From contig NZ_JBKIWZ010000001.1 in NCBI RefSeq assembly GCF_050157905.1, positions 1,178,001-1,242,000 on the forward strand: DNA of 64,000 nt, in the 5' to 3' direction. This stretch comes from Pantoea sp050157905. Lineage in GTDB: Bacteria; Pseudomonadota; Gammaproteobacteria; Enterobacterales; Enterobacteriaceae. Under the pieces are notes generated by a model that worked only from the letters and a program-made list of their open reading frames with translations, was not told where the DNA came from and ran no database searches. Every line of letters starts with the position of its first letter. Within the stretch, counting starts at the first letter, position 1. Position numbers and translations under genes: made by a program. Shown in pieces: positions 58,138 to 64,000 of the stretch.

Positions 58138-58722
58138 GTGAAGAATGTTAAACGTATTGCACTGCCCCTGTTAGCCGTTGCCGCGCTCTATGCTCCGTTG
58201 TCTCAGGCTGAGGCAATGCACTATCAGCTGAACCCTGAGCATACGTCGGTAGTGGTGGCCTGGAACCATTTTGGCTTCTCAAATCCGACTGCGGACATCC
58301 CGGATGCAACCGGTACGCTGGTGTTTGACAAAGATCATCCGGAAGCCTCACGCGTTGACGTGACCCTGCCGGTCAGCAAAATCGACAGTCACGTTGCGGC
58401 GCTGACTAAAGAGTTTAAAGGCGCAGAGTATTTTGACACCGCGAAATACCCGACCGCGACCTTCCACAGCACCAAAGTGGTGGCAAAGGGTGACAACAAG
58501 TTCGACGTTGAAGGTAACCTGACCCTGAAGGGGATCACGAAACCAGTTACGCTGCACGCGACGCTGAACAAGCAGGGCGAGCATCCGATGGTGAAAAAGC
58601 AGGCGATTGGTTTTGATGCCACCGGCACCATCAAACGTTCTGACTTCAAACTGGACAAATACGTCCCAGCCGTCAGTGACGACGTGACGCTGACGCTCTC
58701 TACTGAAGCCTACGCGAAGTAA
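58138..58722 (+). CDS. YceI-family periplasmic lipocalin-like protein
   Basis: A 194-residue secreted protein: signal peptide about 1-22 ending SQA-E, then the YceI/TT1927b beta-barrel fold that binds isoprenoid-type lipids in characterised members. Family features include YQLNPEHTSVVVAWNHFGFS, SRVDVTLPVSKIDSHVAALT, EYFDTAKYPTATFHST and GNLTLKGITKPVTLHATLN. I chose GTG 58138, with AAGGA seven bases upstream; a TTG two codons earlier lies too close. Function of YceI is not settled. A terminator follows. Confidence 0.9.
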   Translation: MKNVKRIALPLLAVAALYAPLSQAEAMHYQLNPEHTSVVVAWNHFGFSNPTADIPDATGTLVFDKDHPEASRVDVTLPVSKIDSHVAALTKEFKGAEYFDTAKYPTATFHSTKVVAKGDNKFDVEGNLTLKGITKPVTLHATLNKQGEHPMVKKQAIGFDATGTIKRSDFKLDKYVPAVSDDVTLTLSTEAYAK

Positions 58723-58727
58723 TCTGT

Positions 58728-58769
58728 CGGGGTGCGGCGGTTGACCGTAGCGCCCCGGTTTTTTTTATT
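58728..58769 (+). terminator. Terminator of the yceI-like gene
   Basis: CGGGGTGC and GCGCCCCG form the base of a long imperfect hairpin, with GGT/ACC inside, followed by eight T. Confidence 0.8.
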
Positions 58770-59150
58770 CCCCTCCATCGAATCTACTGCTCCAAAAACC
58801 ACTCTTCACGCCACTTTCGCTTTTTTTTATCCCTCGTCCGGCCGCAGAACCGGGAAAAATGAGGTCATAATCACAATTTTGTAACATCACATGCTATGCC
58901 GTTTATCGGTTCGCCACGGCCCGCATCACTGCGCGCGCGCTTTACGTTAACTCACTGATTTACCTCATTTTGAAAACCTCCCTGTCCGATCGGATTATGT
59001 GATTACGTTCACAAATAACGGCCTGGTATTGCTGCTGTCAACACGCCTGCCCGGAAAATAACGCACGTAAGTGTGATCTCACCTGCAAATAGCTGACCCG
59101 CTTCCCGGAAGAATGACCTTCAGCAGATGAGGCCAGTGAGGAGCGGGAAA
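58770..59150. other. Upstream region of the PTS operon
   Basis: About 380 bp without a gene. It contains a perfect CRP-type site and a 10-bp palindrome just left of it (TCCGATCGGA, 58985-58994). The ribosome site GAGGAGCGGG lies at 59138-59147. No regulator gene is adjacent, so the operon's specific regulator is not in this window to the left. Confidence 0.6.
58995..59016. promoter_or_regulatory. CRP-cAMP binding site of the PTS operon
   Basis: TGTGATTACGTTCACA holds both consensus half-sites TGTGA and TCACA with the correct six-base spacer, a full match to the core. It lies 135 bp upstream of the first gene, consistent with catabolite control of a sugar operon. Confidence 0.8.
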
Positions 59151-60131
59151 ATGCGAATTGGAATGGTGATCAGCGGCGGCGATGTAACCGGCATAAATAA
59201 TTTTGTTTTCCGGTTAGGGCATCTGGCGCAGGCAGAAATGGTGATATTTGACGGCGGCATTCCCGGACTGCTGGCAAATAACCACCGTGAAATTAGCGAA
59301 CGCGATCTGCTCGATTTTTCCATCGCCTCAATTCCTGTGATGCAGTCAGGCCGCACCCAGAAAAAACTGGTACGCAGTGAATATGACACTATTGCCCGCC
59401 AGCTAAAGAACGCCCGGATTGATGTATTAGTGATGGCGGGTGGCGACGGCTCGCTGCAATTTCTGCATACGCTTTCGGAGTGGGGCGTAAATTGTTTTGG
59501 CGTCGGCATGACCATCGACAACGATGTTTTTGGCAGCGATTACACTCTGGGTTTCTCCACTGCCTGCGAACAGGTTTTAAAAGAGGTGGCAAAACTCCGT
59601 AATACCGGGCGCGCCTTACCGGGCCGGGTATTTATGCTGGAGTTACTCGGCGGCTATTGCGGCGAATTAACGCTGCAGTCCGCTATTAAATCGAATGCCG
59701 ATATTGCGCTGATCCCGGAGTGCCAGATCCCGCTGCCTCAGCTGGCGCAGCGCATTACACAGCGGCTGGCGCAGCAAAACAGCGTCATCATTCTCTGCTC
59801 GGAGGGCTACACCCGGGAATATTCACCGGGCTTTCAGGGCGCGATCGACACCTTGATCAGGCAGCTGGAGCCGCTGATTGGCGTGCGCATCCGTAAAACG
59901 ATCCTGGGCTACGGGCTGCGCAATGGCGACCCGACCTGCGAGGAGATCTATCAGGGCACCATTATGGCCAGTGAAGTGGTGCGATGTATTCAGTCAGGTA
60001 TGCGGAATAAAGCGGTCATTATTAACGGCAGCAATAAACCGATTCCGATTGATTTAAAAAGCATGCAGAAACGCCTGGTCGATATTGACGGGCACCAATA
60101 CAAACTCGCTAAACAACTCAATATATTGTGA
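59151..60131 (+). CDS. Divergent phosphofructokinase-family sugar-phosphate kinase
   Basis: A 326-residue member of the PFK-A family, first gene of the PTS operon. Nucleotide motifs are SGGDVTGIN (residues 8-16) and GGDGS (97-101), the ATP-type form. The catalytic base region is TIDNDVFGSDYTLGFSTA (Asp123). The usual substrate motif MGR is replaced by LGG (LELLGGYCGELTL), and the LGHxQRGG motif reads LGYGLRNGDPT, so the substrate is probably not fructose 6-phosphate in the normal pose. With the aldolase downstream, it likely makes a ketose bisphosphate. ATG 59151 has a strong ribosome site. Confidence 0.82.
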   Translation: MRIGMVISGGDVTGINNFVFRLGHLAQAEMVIFDGGIPGLLANNHREISERDLLDFSIASIPVMQSGRTQKKLVRSEYDTIARQLKNARIDVLVMAGGDGSLQFLHTLSEWGVNCFGVGMTIDNDVFGSDYTLGFSTACEQVLKEVAKLRNTGRALPGRVFMLELLGGYCGELTLQSAIKSNADIALIPECQIPLPQLAQRITQRLAQQNSVIILCSEGYTREYSPGFQGAIDTLIRQLEPLIGVRIRKTILGYGLRNGDPTCEEIYQGTIMASEVVRCIQSGMRNKAVIINGSNKPIPIDLKSMQKRLVDIDGHQYKLAKQLNIL

Positions 60132-60142
60132 GGGAAAAGACC

Positions 60143-60457
60143 ATGCTGAAAATATTATGTGTCTGTGGTTGTGGATTAGGTTCCAGTTTCGCGATTGAAA
60201 TGAGCGCGAAGGCCGTATTAAAAAAACTGGAAATCGACGCGGATATCGATCACACCACCATTTCTGAAGCAAATGCCTTTAAGTCAGACATGATTCTTAC
60301 GCAAAAAGCCTTTGCAGATGTTTTAAATGCCGACGCCAGTCCGGAACAGATTAAACGGGTCATTATTCTTAACCGGCTCACCGATAAAGCGGAAATTGAG
60401 CAGAAGATTCTGGCGTTTTTAAAAGAACATAATCTTAAGGTCGCGGCTCATGAATAG
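60143..60457 (+). CDS. PTS EIIB component, ascorbate (UlaB/SgaB) type
   Basis: A 104-residue cytoplasmic EIIB that passes phosphate from EIIA to the sugar. The N terminus MLKILCVCGCGLGSSFAIE has the phosphocysteine loop of lactose/ascorbate-type EIIB; Cys8 or Cys10 is the likely phosphorylation site, with an unusual three cysteines close together. The ATG at 60143 is preceded by AGGGAAAAG. It starts 11 bp after the kinase gene and overlaps the EIIC gene by 8 bp. Confidence 0.87.
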   Translation: MLKILCVCGCGLGSSFAIEMSAKAVLKKLEIDADIDHTTISEANAFKSDMILTQKAFADVLNADASPEQIKRVIILNRLTDKAEIEQKILAFLKEHNLKVAAHE

Positions 60458-61817
60458 TGTAATTGACTTCCTGGTCAAAGATCTGCTGGGGCAGGCTTCC
60501 ATTCTGATCGCCTTTATTGCGCTGATTGGTTTGCTGTTGCAAAAAAAATCGGCTGGCAAGGTGATGGAGGGCACCTTTAAAACGCTGCTCGGCTTCTTAA
60601 TTATGATGGCGGGTATCAATATTATCGTTGGTACGCTGACCTTCCTGAATACGATATTTACCCACGGTTTTGGGATGCGCGGCTACATCACTGATGTTGC
60701 CGCCATTGCCGGGCTGGCCAACCGCGAGCTGGGCTCGGAGGTGGCGCTGACGCTGCTGGTGATCTTCATTGTGAATATCGTCATCGCACGGCTCACACCC
60801 TTCAAGTACATCTTCCTCACCGGACAGGCGCTGCTGTGGATGGCGACGATTGGTGCCGTCATCGGCTACAAAGCCGGTCTTACAGGCCTGCCGCTGATTC
60901 TTACCGGTGGTCTGTTCGGCGGGATTATGGCCGTCGTGATGCCCGCGCTGGCGCAGCCGGTGGTGCGCCGCATCACCGACTCGGATGACGTGGCGCTGGG
61001 ACACTTCTGTACCATCGGCTATCTGGTTACGGCGGCAGTGGCGAAAGTCGTCGGCAAAGGATCGCGCTCCACCGAAGATCTGAAGCTGCCCGATAACTTT
61101 AAGTTTCTGCAGGATACCTATCTGTCGATGGCGCTGGTGATGGTGCCGATGTATCTGATCCCCGCCGTGGCGGCCGGTCCGGCATTTATTGCGCAGTACA
61201 GCAATGGCATGAACTACCTGATGTACGCCTTTATGCAGTCGATTCAGTTCGTAGCCGGGGTATTCGTGCTTTACAGCGGGGTGCGTCTGCTGCTGAACGA
61301 GCTGGTTCCTGCTTTCCGCGGTATCGCCATGCGCGTGGTTCCTGACGCGAAACCGGCGCTGGATTGCCCGGTGATGTTTCCCTATGCGCCAAACGCGGTG
61401 ATTGTGGGCTTCCTCGCCACCACACTCGGCTCCATCGTCGGCATGCTGGTCTTCCCGATGTTTGGTCTGGCGATGATCCTGCCCGGGCTGCTGACCAACT
61501 TCTTTGCCGGTGGTACAGCCGGGGTCTTCGGCAATGCCATGGGCGGCCGTCGCGGCGCGATGATCGGCGGCTTTGTTCACGGCCTGTTTATCACCCTTCT
61601 GCCCGCCATTCTGGTGCCGATGCTGGAAAGCTATGGCTTCACCGGCGTGACCTTCAGTGATTCTGACGTCATCAGTACCGGTCTGGTGCTCGGCCACGCT
61701 TTCCAGAATAACTGGCTGTTCGTAGCGCTGTTTATCGCCTTTGTCACCGCCATTGCCTGGTTCGTTAACGGTAAATCCACCCATCCTCAGGAGGAAAAAA
61801 TCCATGAAACTTTATAA
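60450..61817 (+). CDS. PTS EIIC component, ascorbate (UlaA/SgaT) type
   Basis: A 455-residue membrane permease of the UlaA/SgaT family, with about 10-11 membrane segments. Visible family segments include VMEGTFKTLLGFLIMMAGIN, GALxT-like ALLWMATIGAVIG, DDVALGHFCTIGYL, KSTEDLKLP-like SRSTEDLKLPDN, and the conserved end PNAVIVGFLATTLGSIVGML and GGTAGVFGNAMGGRRGAM. The sugar need not be ascorbate: no UlaD/E/F-type enzymes are present, and the aldolase and kinase imply a ketose or ketose phosphate. It overlaps the EIIB and aldolase genes. Confidence 0.88.
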   Translation: MNSVIDFLVKDLLGQASILIAFIALIGLLLQKKSAGKVMEGTFKTLLGFLIMMAGINIIVGTLTFLNTIFTHGFGMRGYITDVAAIAGLANRELGSEVALTLLVIFIVNIVIARLTPFKYIFLTGQALLWMATIGAVIGYKAGLTGLPLILTGGLFGGIMAVVMPALAQPVVRRITDSDDVALGHFCTIGYLVTAAVAKVVGKGSRSTEDLKLPDNFKFLQDTYLSMALVMVPMYLIPAVAAGPAFIAQYSNGMNYLMYAFMQSIQFVAGVFVLYSGVRLLLNELVPAFRGIAMRVVPDAKPALDCPVMFPYAPNAVIVGFLATTLGSIVGMLVFPMFGLAMILPGLLTNFFAGGTAGVFGNAMGGRRGAMIGGFVHGLFITLLPAILVPMLESYGFTGVTFSDSDVISTGLVLGHAFQNNWLFVALFIAFVTAIAWFVNGKSTHPQEEKIHETL

Positions 61818-62646
61818 CTTCGCCGACCTGTTAGCGCTGGCTAAACAGCGGGACTTTAAAGCCGTTGGTTCGTTCAATCTTCACTGTCTTGAGATGCTGC
61901 CCGCCTACTTTAAAGCGGCAGAGAAAACCAACAGCCCGCTAATGATCCAGATCTCCACCGGTACCGCGAAATATCTTGGCCATAAGCTGCTGGTGGATGC
62001 CATTAAATCGCTGTCAGAGAGCATGAACGTGCCCGCCTGTCTGCACCTCGATCACTGTTCCGATTTAGCGGCAATTCAGACGGCGATCGATGCCGGATTC
62101 AGCTCCGTGATGTATGACGGGTCACATCTGCCAATTGAGGAGAACATCGCCAATACCCGCCGGGTGATTGATATGGCGCGCCCGCACAATGTCTCGGTGG
62201 AGGCCGAGCTGGGGGCGATTGGCGGTTCTGAAGATGGTCTGTGCGTAGAAATGGACGCCATCGCGTTTACGCCGGTGGAAGATGCTCGCCGCTTCGTTGA
62301 AGAGACCGGCGTCGACATGCTGGCGATCTCTATCGGCACCGTGCATGGTCTTTACACCGGTAAAGCCCACATTCAGCATCAGCGACTGGCGGATATCACC
62401 GCGGCGACCCACACGCCGCTGGTGTTGCACGGCGGCACCGGGGTCAGCGACGAAGATATGCGTCTGGCCGTCAGCAGCGGGATCGAGAAGGTGAACGTCG
62501 GCACCGAGATGAACGTTCAGTGGGTGGCGCGCTGCAAATCCACCTTTGAGAAAGGCAAAGTCAACGACAGCGTGCGCAATTTCCTGGTTCCTGCCAACGA
62601 CGCCGTTACCGATGTGCTGGTCGAAAAGATGCAGTTATTCCGGTAA
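61804..62646 (+). CDS. Class II ketose-bisphosphate aldolase
   Basis: A 280-residue zinc aldolase of the FbaA/GatY/KbaY family, cleaving a ketose 1,6-bisphosphate to DHAP and an aldehyde (glyceraldehyde 3-phosphate for fructose or tagatose bisphosphate). Ligands and active-site motifs are visible: CLHLDHCSD (HxDH), YDGSHLPIEENI, VEAELGAIGG, GTVHGLYTG, LHGGTGVSDED and KVNVGTEMN. Length fits the GatY/KbaY subgroup. An AGGAGGA ribosome site sits inside the end of the EIIC gene, which it overlaps by 14 bp. Confidence 0.9.
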   Translation: MKLYNFADLLALAKQRDFKAVGSFNLHCLEMLPAYFKAAEKTNSPLMIQISTGTAKYLGHKLLVDAIKSLSESMNVPACLHLDHCSDLAAIQTAIDAGFSSVMYDGSHLPIEENIANTRRVIDMARPHNVSVEAELGAIGGSEDGLCVEMDAIAFTPVEDARRFVEETGVDMLAISIGTVHGLYTGKAHIQHQRLADITAATHTPLVLHGGTGVSDEDMRLAVSSGIEKVNVGTEMNVQWVARCKSTFEKGKVNDSVRNFLVPANDAVTDVLVEKMQLFR

Positions 62647-62727
62647 GTGCAGCGTCGCCGCTGTCCGGTTAATTTTATCTTCCCTCTACGCGAAGTGACC
62701 CCGACAGAGCCGGGGACAGGAGAGACT

Positions 62728-62997
62728 ATGTTCGGATTTTTAAAAAAGTCAGCGGCGGTGGACACCGCTGACGAGCAGCAGCAGGATCATCTGGCAGAGA
62801 TCAGTCGCGAGAAAATAACGCAGCTGGAGCAGCAGCTGGCGACGAATCCGCGAAATGGCGACACGCAAAAAGCGTTAATGCTGGAATATAACCGGGCATT
62901 GAGTTTATTTGCCAAAAGCCGCCGCTACCGCAATGACATTGATGGGCTGTTTGTCAAAATCGATGAACTGCGCAACGTGGTTCGCCAGTCGATTTAA
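62728..62997 (+). CDS. Small helical protein of unknown function in the PTS operon
   Basis: An 89-residue, strongly charged protein. I do not recognise its family. It starts MFGFLKKSAAV, then runs as an almost continuous predicted helix or helical hairpin (QDHLAEISREKITQLEQQLA, LMLEYNRALSLFAKSRRYRN, DIDGLFVKIDELRNVV). No membrane segment, signal or catalytic motif is visible. An AGGAGAG ribosome site precedes ATG 62728. It is placed 81 bp after the aldolase and 9 bp before the EIIA gene, so it is surely co-transcribed. A subunit-assembly or regulatory role is only a guess from context. Confidence 0.75.
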   Translation: MFGFLKKSAAVDTADEQQQDHLAEISREKITQLEQQLATNPRNGDTQKALMLEYNRALSLFAKSRRYRNDIDGLFVKIDELRNVVRQSI

Positions 62998-63006
62998 GGA
63001 GTGCTG

Positions 63007-63444
63007 ATGACGATTAAGCAGTTATTGCAAGAGGCCAATGCGATCCAGATCGGGATTGACGCCACGGACTGGCGTCAGGTTATCGCGCTGGCCGCGGCCC
63101 CGCTGGTCAGCGGGGGATATCTGGCGGCCTCCTATTCTGATGCCGTGATCGCCAATACACTGACACATGGCGCTTACTATGTCTTTGAAGAGGGGATCGC
63201 GATCCCCCATGCGCGACCGGAAGCCGGGGTTATTCGCGACTGTTTCAGCATGATCCTGCTGAATGAGCCGATTTCGTTTGACGGTAGCGATAAGGCGGAC
63301 ATTGTGATTATGTTTGGCGCCCGCGACAGTAACGCGCATATCGAAGAGGGGATCCGGGCGATTGTGTCGCTGCTGGAGGATGAACAGACGCTGATCAGAC
63401 TCCGTCAGGCCGGTAGCGTCGCGGAGGTCATCGACATCCTATGA
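63007..63444 (+). CDS. PTS EIIA component, mannitol/fructose-fold (UlaC-like)
   Basis: A 145-residue EIIA domain that accepts phosphate from HPr and donates it to EIIB. The active-site histidine is His68 in FEEGIAIPHARPEAG, the classic motif. Other family segments are YSDAVIANTLTHGAYYV and DIVIMFGARDSNAHIEE. ATG 63007 has AAGGAG upstream; a GTG two codons earlier is too close to that site. It overlaps the next gene by ATGA. With it the operon encodes a full EIIA-EIIB-EIIC set. Confidence 0.9.
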   Translation: MTIKQLLQEANAIQIGIDATDWRQVIALAAAPLVSGGYLAASYSDAVIANTLTHGAYYVFEEGIAIPHARPEAGVIRDCFSMILLNEPISFDGSDKADIVIMFGARDSNAHIEEGIRAIVSLLEDEQTLIRLRQAGSVAEVIDIL

Positions 63445-64000
63445 CGCTGAAAACTCCCCCTAAACGTGTGGTGCTGGTGAACGGCATTCCGGCGTCTGGC
63501 AAAAGCACCCTGACGCACGCGCTGTCGGACCACTTTGGCTGGCCGGTGCTGACGCTCGACAGCCTGAAAGAACCCTTTATGACCTGTTTTGCGCCGGTCG
63601 ACCGCCAGCGTAACCGCCAGCTGGGCTGCGCGGCGTATCAGGCGATCTGGAATATTGTCGGGCAGTCGCCGGCCACGCCTGTCTGGCTTATCGATGCCTG
63701 GTTTGGCTTCCAGCCGCGCGCGCTGCTGGAGCAGGGCCTGAAACAGGCAGGTGTCGGTGAGGTGCTGGAGCTGTGGCTCAGGATCGAGCCGGACGTTGCG
63801 GTGGCGCGCTATCAGGCGCGGCTGTCGCAGCGCCAGCCTGGTCATCCGGGGGCGGAGTATCTGCCGGAGCTGTACCAGCTGGCGCAACGGGCGCGGCCGA
63901 TGGCGCTGGGTCCGCTCTGTGAGGTCAACGCCTGTGTGCAGGATCACGCGGCCGTCTTCCAGTGGCTGCAGCAGCAACTCAGCAGAACCCGCTACACTTC
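63441..64000 (+). CDS. P-loop kinase-like protein (runs off the window)
   Basis: At least 186 residues; the stop lies beyond the right edge. The N terminus VVLVNGIPASGKSTLTHALS holds a full Walker A motif (GIPASGKST, residues 15-23), followed by LTLDSLKEPFM and WLIDAWFGFQPRALLEQGL. This is the layout of small nucleoside/sugar kinases and zeta-toxin-like P-loop proteins (AAA_33 group). Its ATG overlaps the EIIA stop, so it belongs to the PTS operon and may phosphorylate a sugar intermediate. The substrate is unknown. Confidence 0.8.
   Translation, partial: MTLKTPPKRVVLVNGIPASGKSTLTHALSDHFGWPVLTLDSLKEPFMTCFAPVDRQRNRQLGCAAYQAIWNIVGQSPATPVWLIDAWFGFQPRALLEQGLKQAGVGEVLELWLRIEPDVAVARYQARLSQRQPGHPGAEYLPELYQLAQRARPMALGPLCEVNACVQDHAAVFQWLQQQLSRTRYT

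Noticed and set aside
60597..61805. 402-codon minus-strand frame opposite the PTS EIIC gene
   Set aside because: His/Gln/Asp-rich mirror of membrane codons; the EIIC frame is conserved and lies in a coupled operon.
60450..61817. Calling this operon the ulaABC ascorbate system
   Set aside because: The transporter class matches, but the ascorbate catabolic genes are missing and a kinase plus aldolase are present instead.

Overview
The window reads as chromosome of an enteric bacterium of the Erwiniaceae, most like Pantoea or a close relative. This rests on gene content and order: rsxAB, ydgK and cnu; ydgJ-add; ydgA; manA, fumC and tus with a Ter site; oqxAB; srfABC; a complete pqqABCDEF operon. 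Coding density is high, most genes are moderately GC-rich, and no transposase, integrase, tRNA, rRNA or CRISPR array was seen. A Tus gene with its Ter site places the segment in the replication terminus region.

Layout. 1-1.7 kb: rsxB (cut by the window edge), rsxA, ydgK and cnu on the minus strand. 2.3-6.9 kb: ytfQ-ytfR-ytfT-yjfF, a galactofuranose-type ABC importer. 7.0-7.7 kb: a 239-bp tandem repeat array. 7.9-16.3 kb: arabinose genes, with araBA divergent from araFGH-araC; araD is absent. 16.5-24.2 kb: ydgJ, add, ydgA, manA, fumC and tus. 24.3-26.6 kb: an MFS transporter, an Rrf2-type regulator and an orphan HicB-like protein. 26.7-31.7 kb: an OqxAB-type RND efflux pump divergent from a RarA-like activator. 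31.7-32.5 kb: a barnase-like RNase and barstar pair. 32.5-39.2 kb: srfABC. 39.3-42.2 kb: benE divergent from sutR, then a MarR regulator and an isochorismatase-fold hydrolase. 42.3-47.7 kb: an autotransporter and a PqqU/YncD-type TonB receptor. 47.9-52.4 kb: a beta-hydroxyacid dehydrogenase, an AraC-type regulator, a second-type LeuA and an M19 dipeptidase. 52.5-58.0 kb: pqqABCDEF. 58.1 kb: a YceI-type periplasmic protein. 59.1 kb to the end: an ascorbate-type PTS operon with a divergent phosphofructokinase-like kinase, a class II aldolase, a small unknown protein and a P-loop kinase that runs off the end.

How the genes fit together. Sugar import dominates the left part, with two related ABC systems and arabinose catabolism; a GalR-like operator motif lies at the start of both ytfQ and araF. 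The right part joins PQQ synthesis with a likely PQQ uptake receptor and a dipeptidase next to pqqA. The least explained systems are srfABC (a membrane-anchored protein, an actin/Hsp70-like ATPase and a P-loop-like protein) and the terminal PTS operon, whose gene set implies transport and phosphorylation, a second phosphorylation, then aldol cleavage of a sugar I cannot identify.

Limits. Calls rest on reading protein sequences against remembered families; no database search was run. Regulatory sites are motif matches only.
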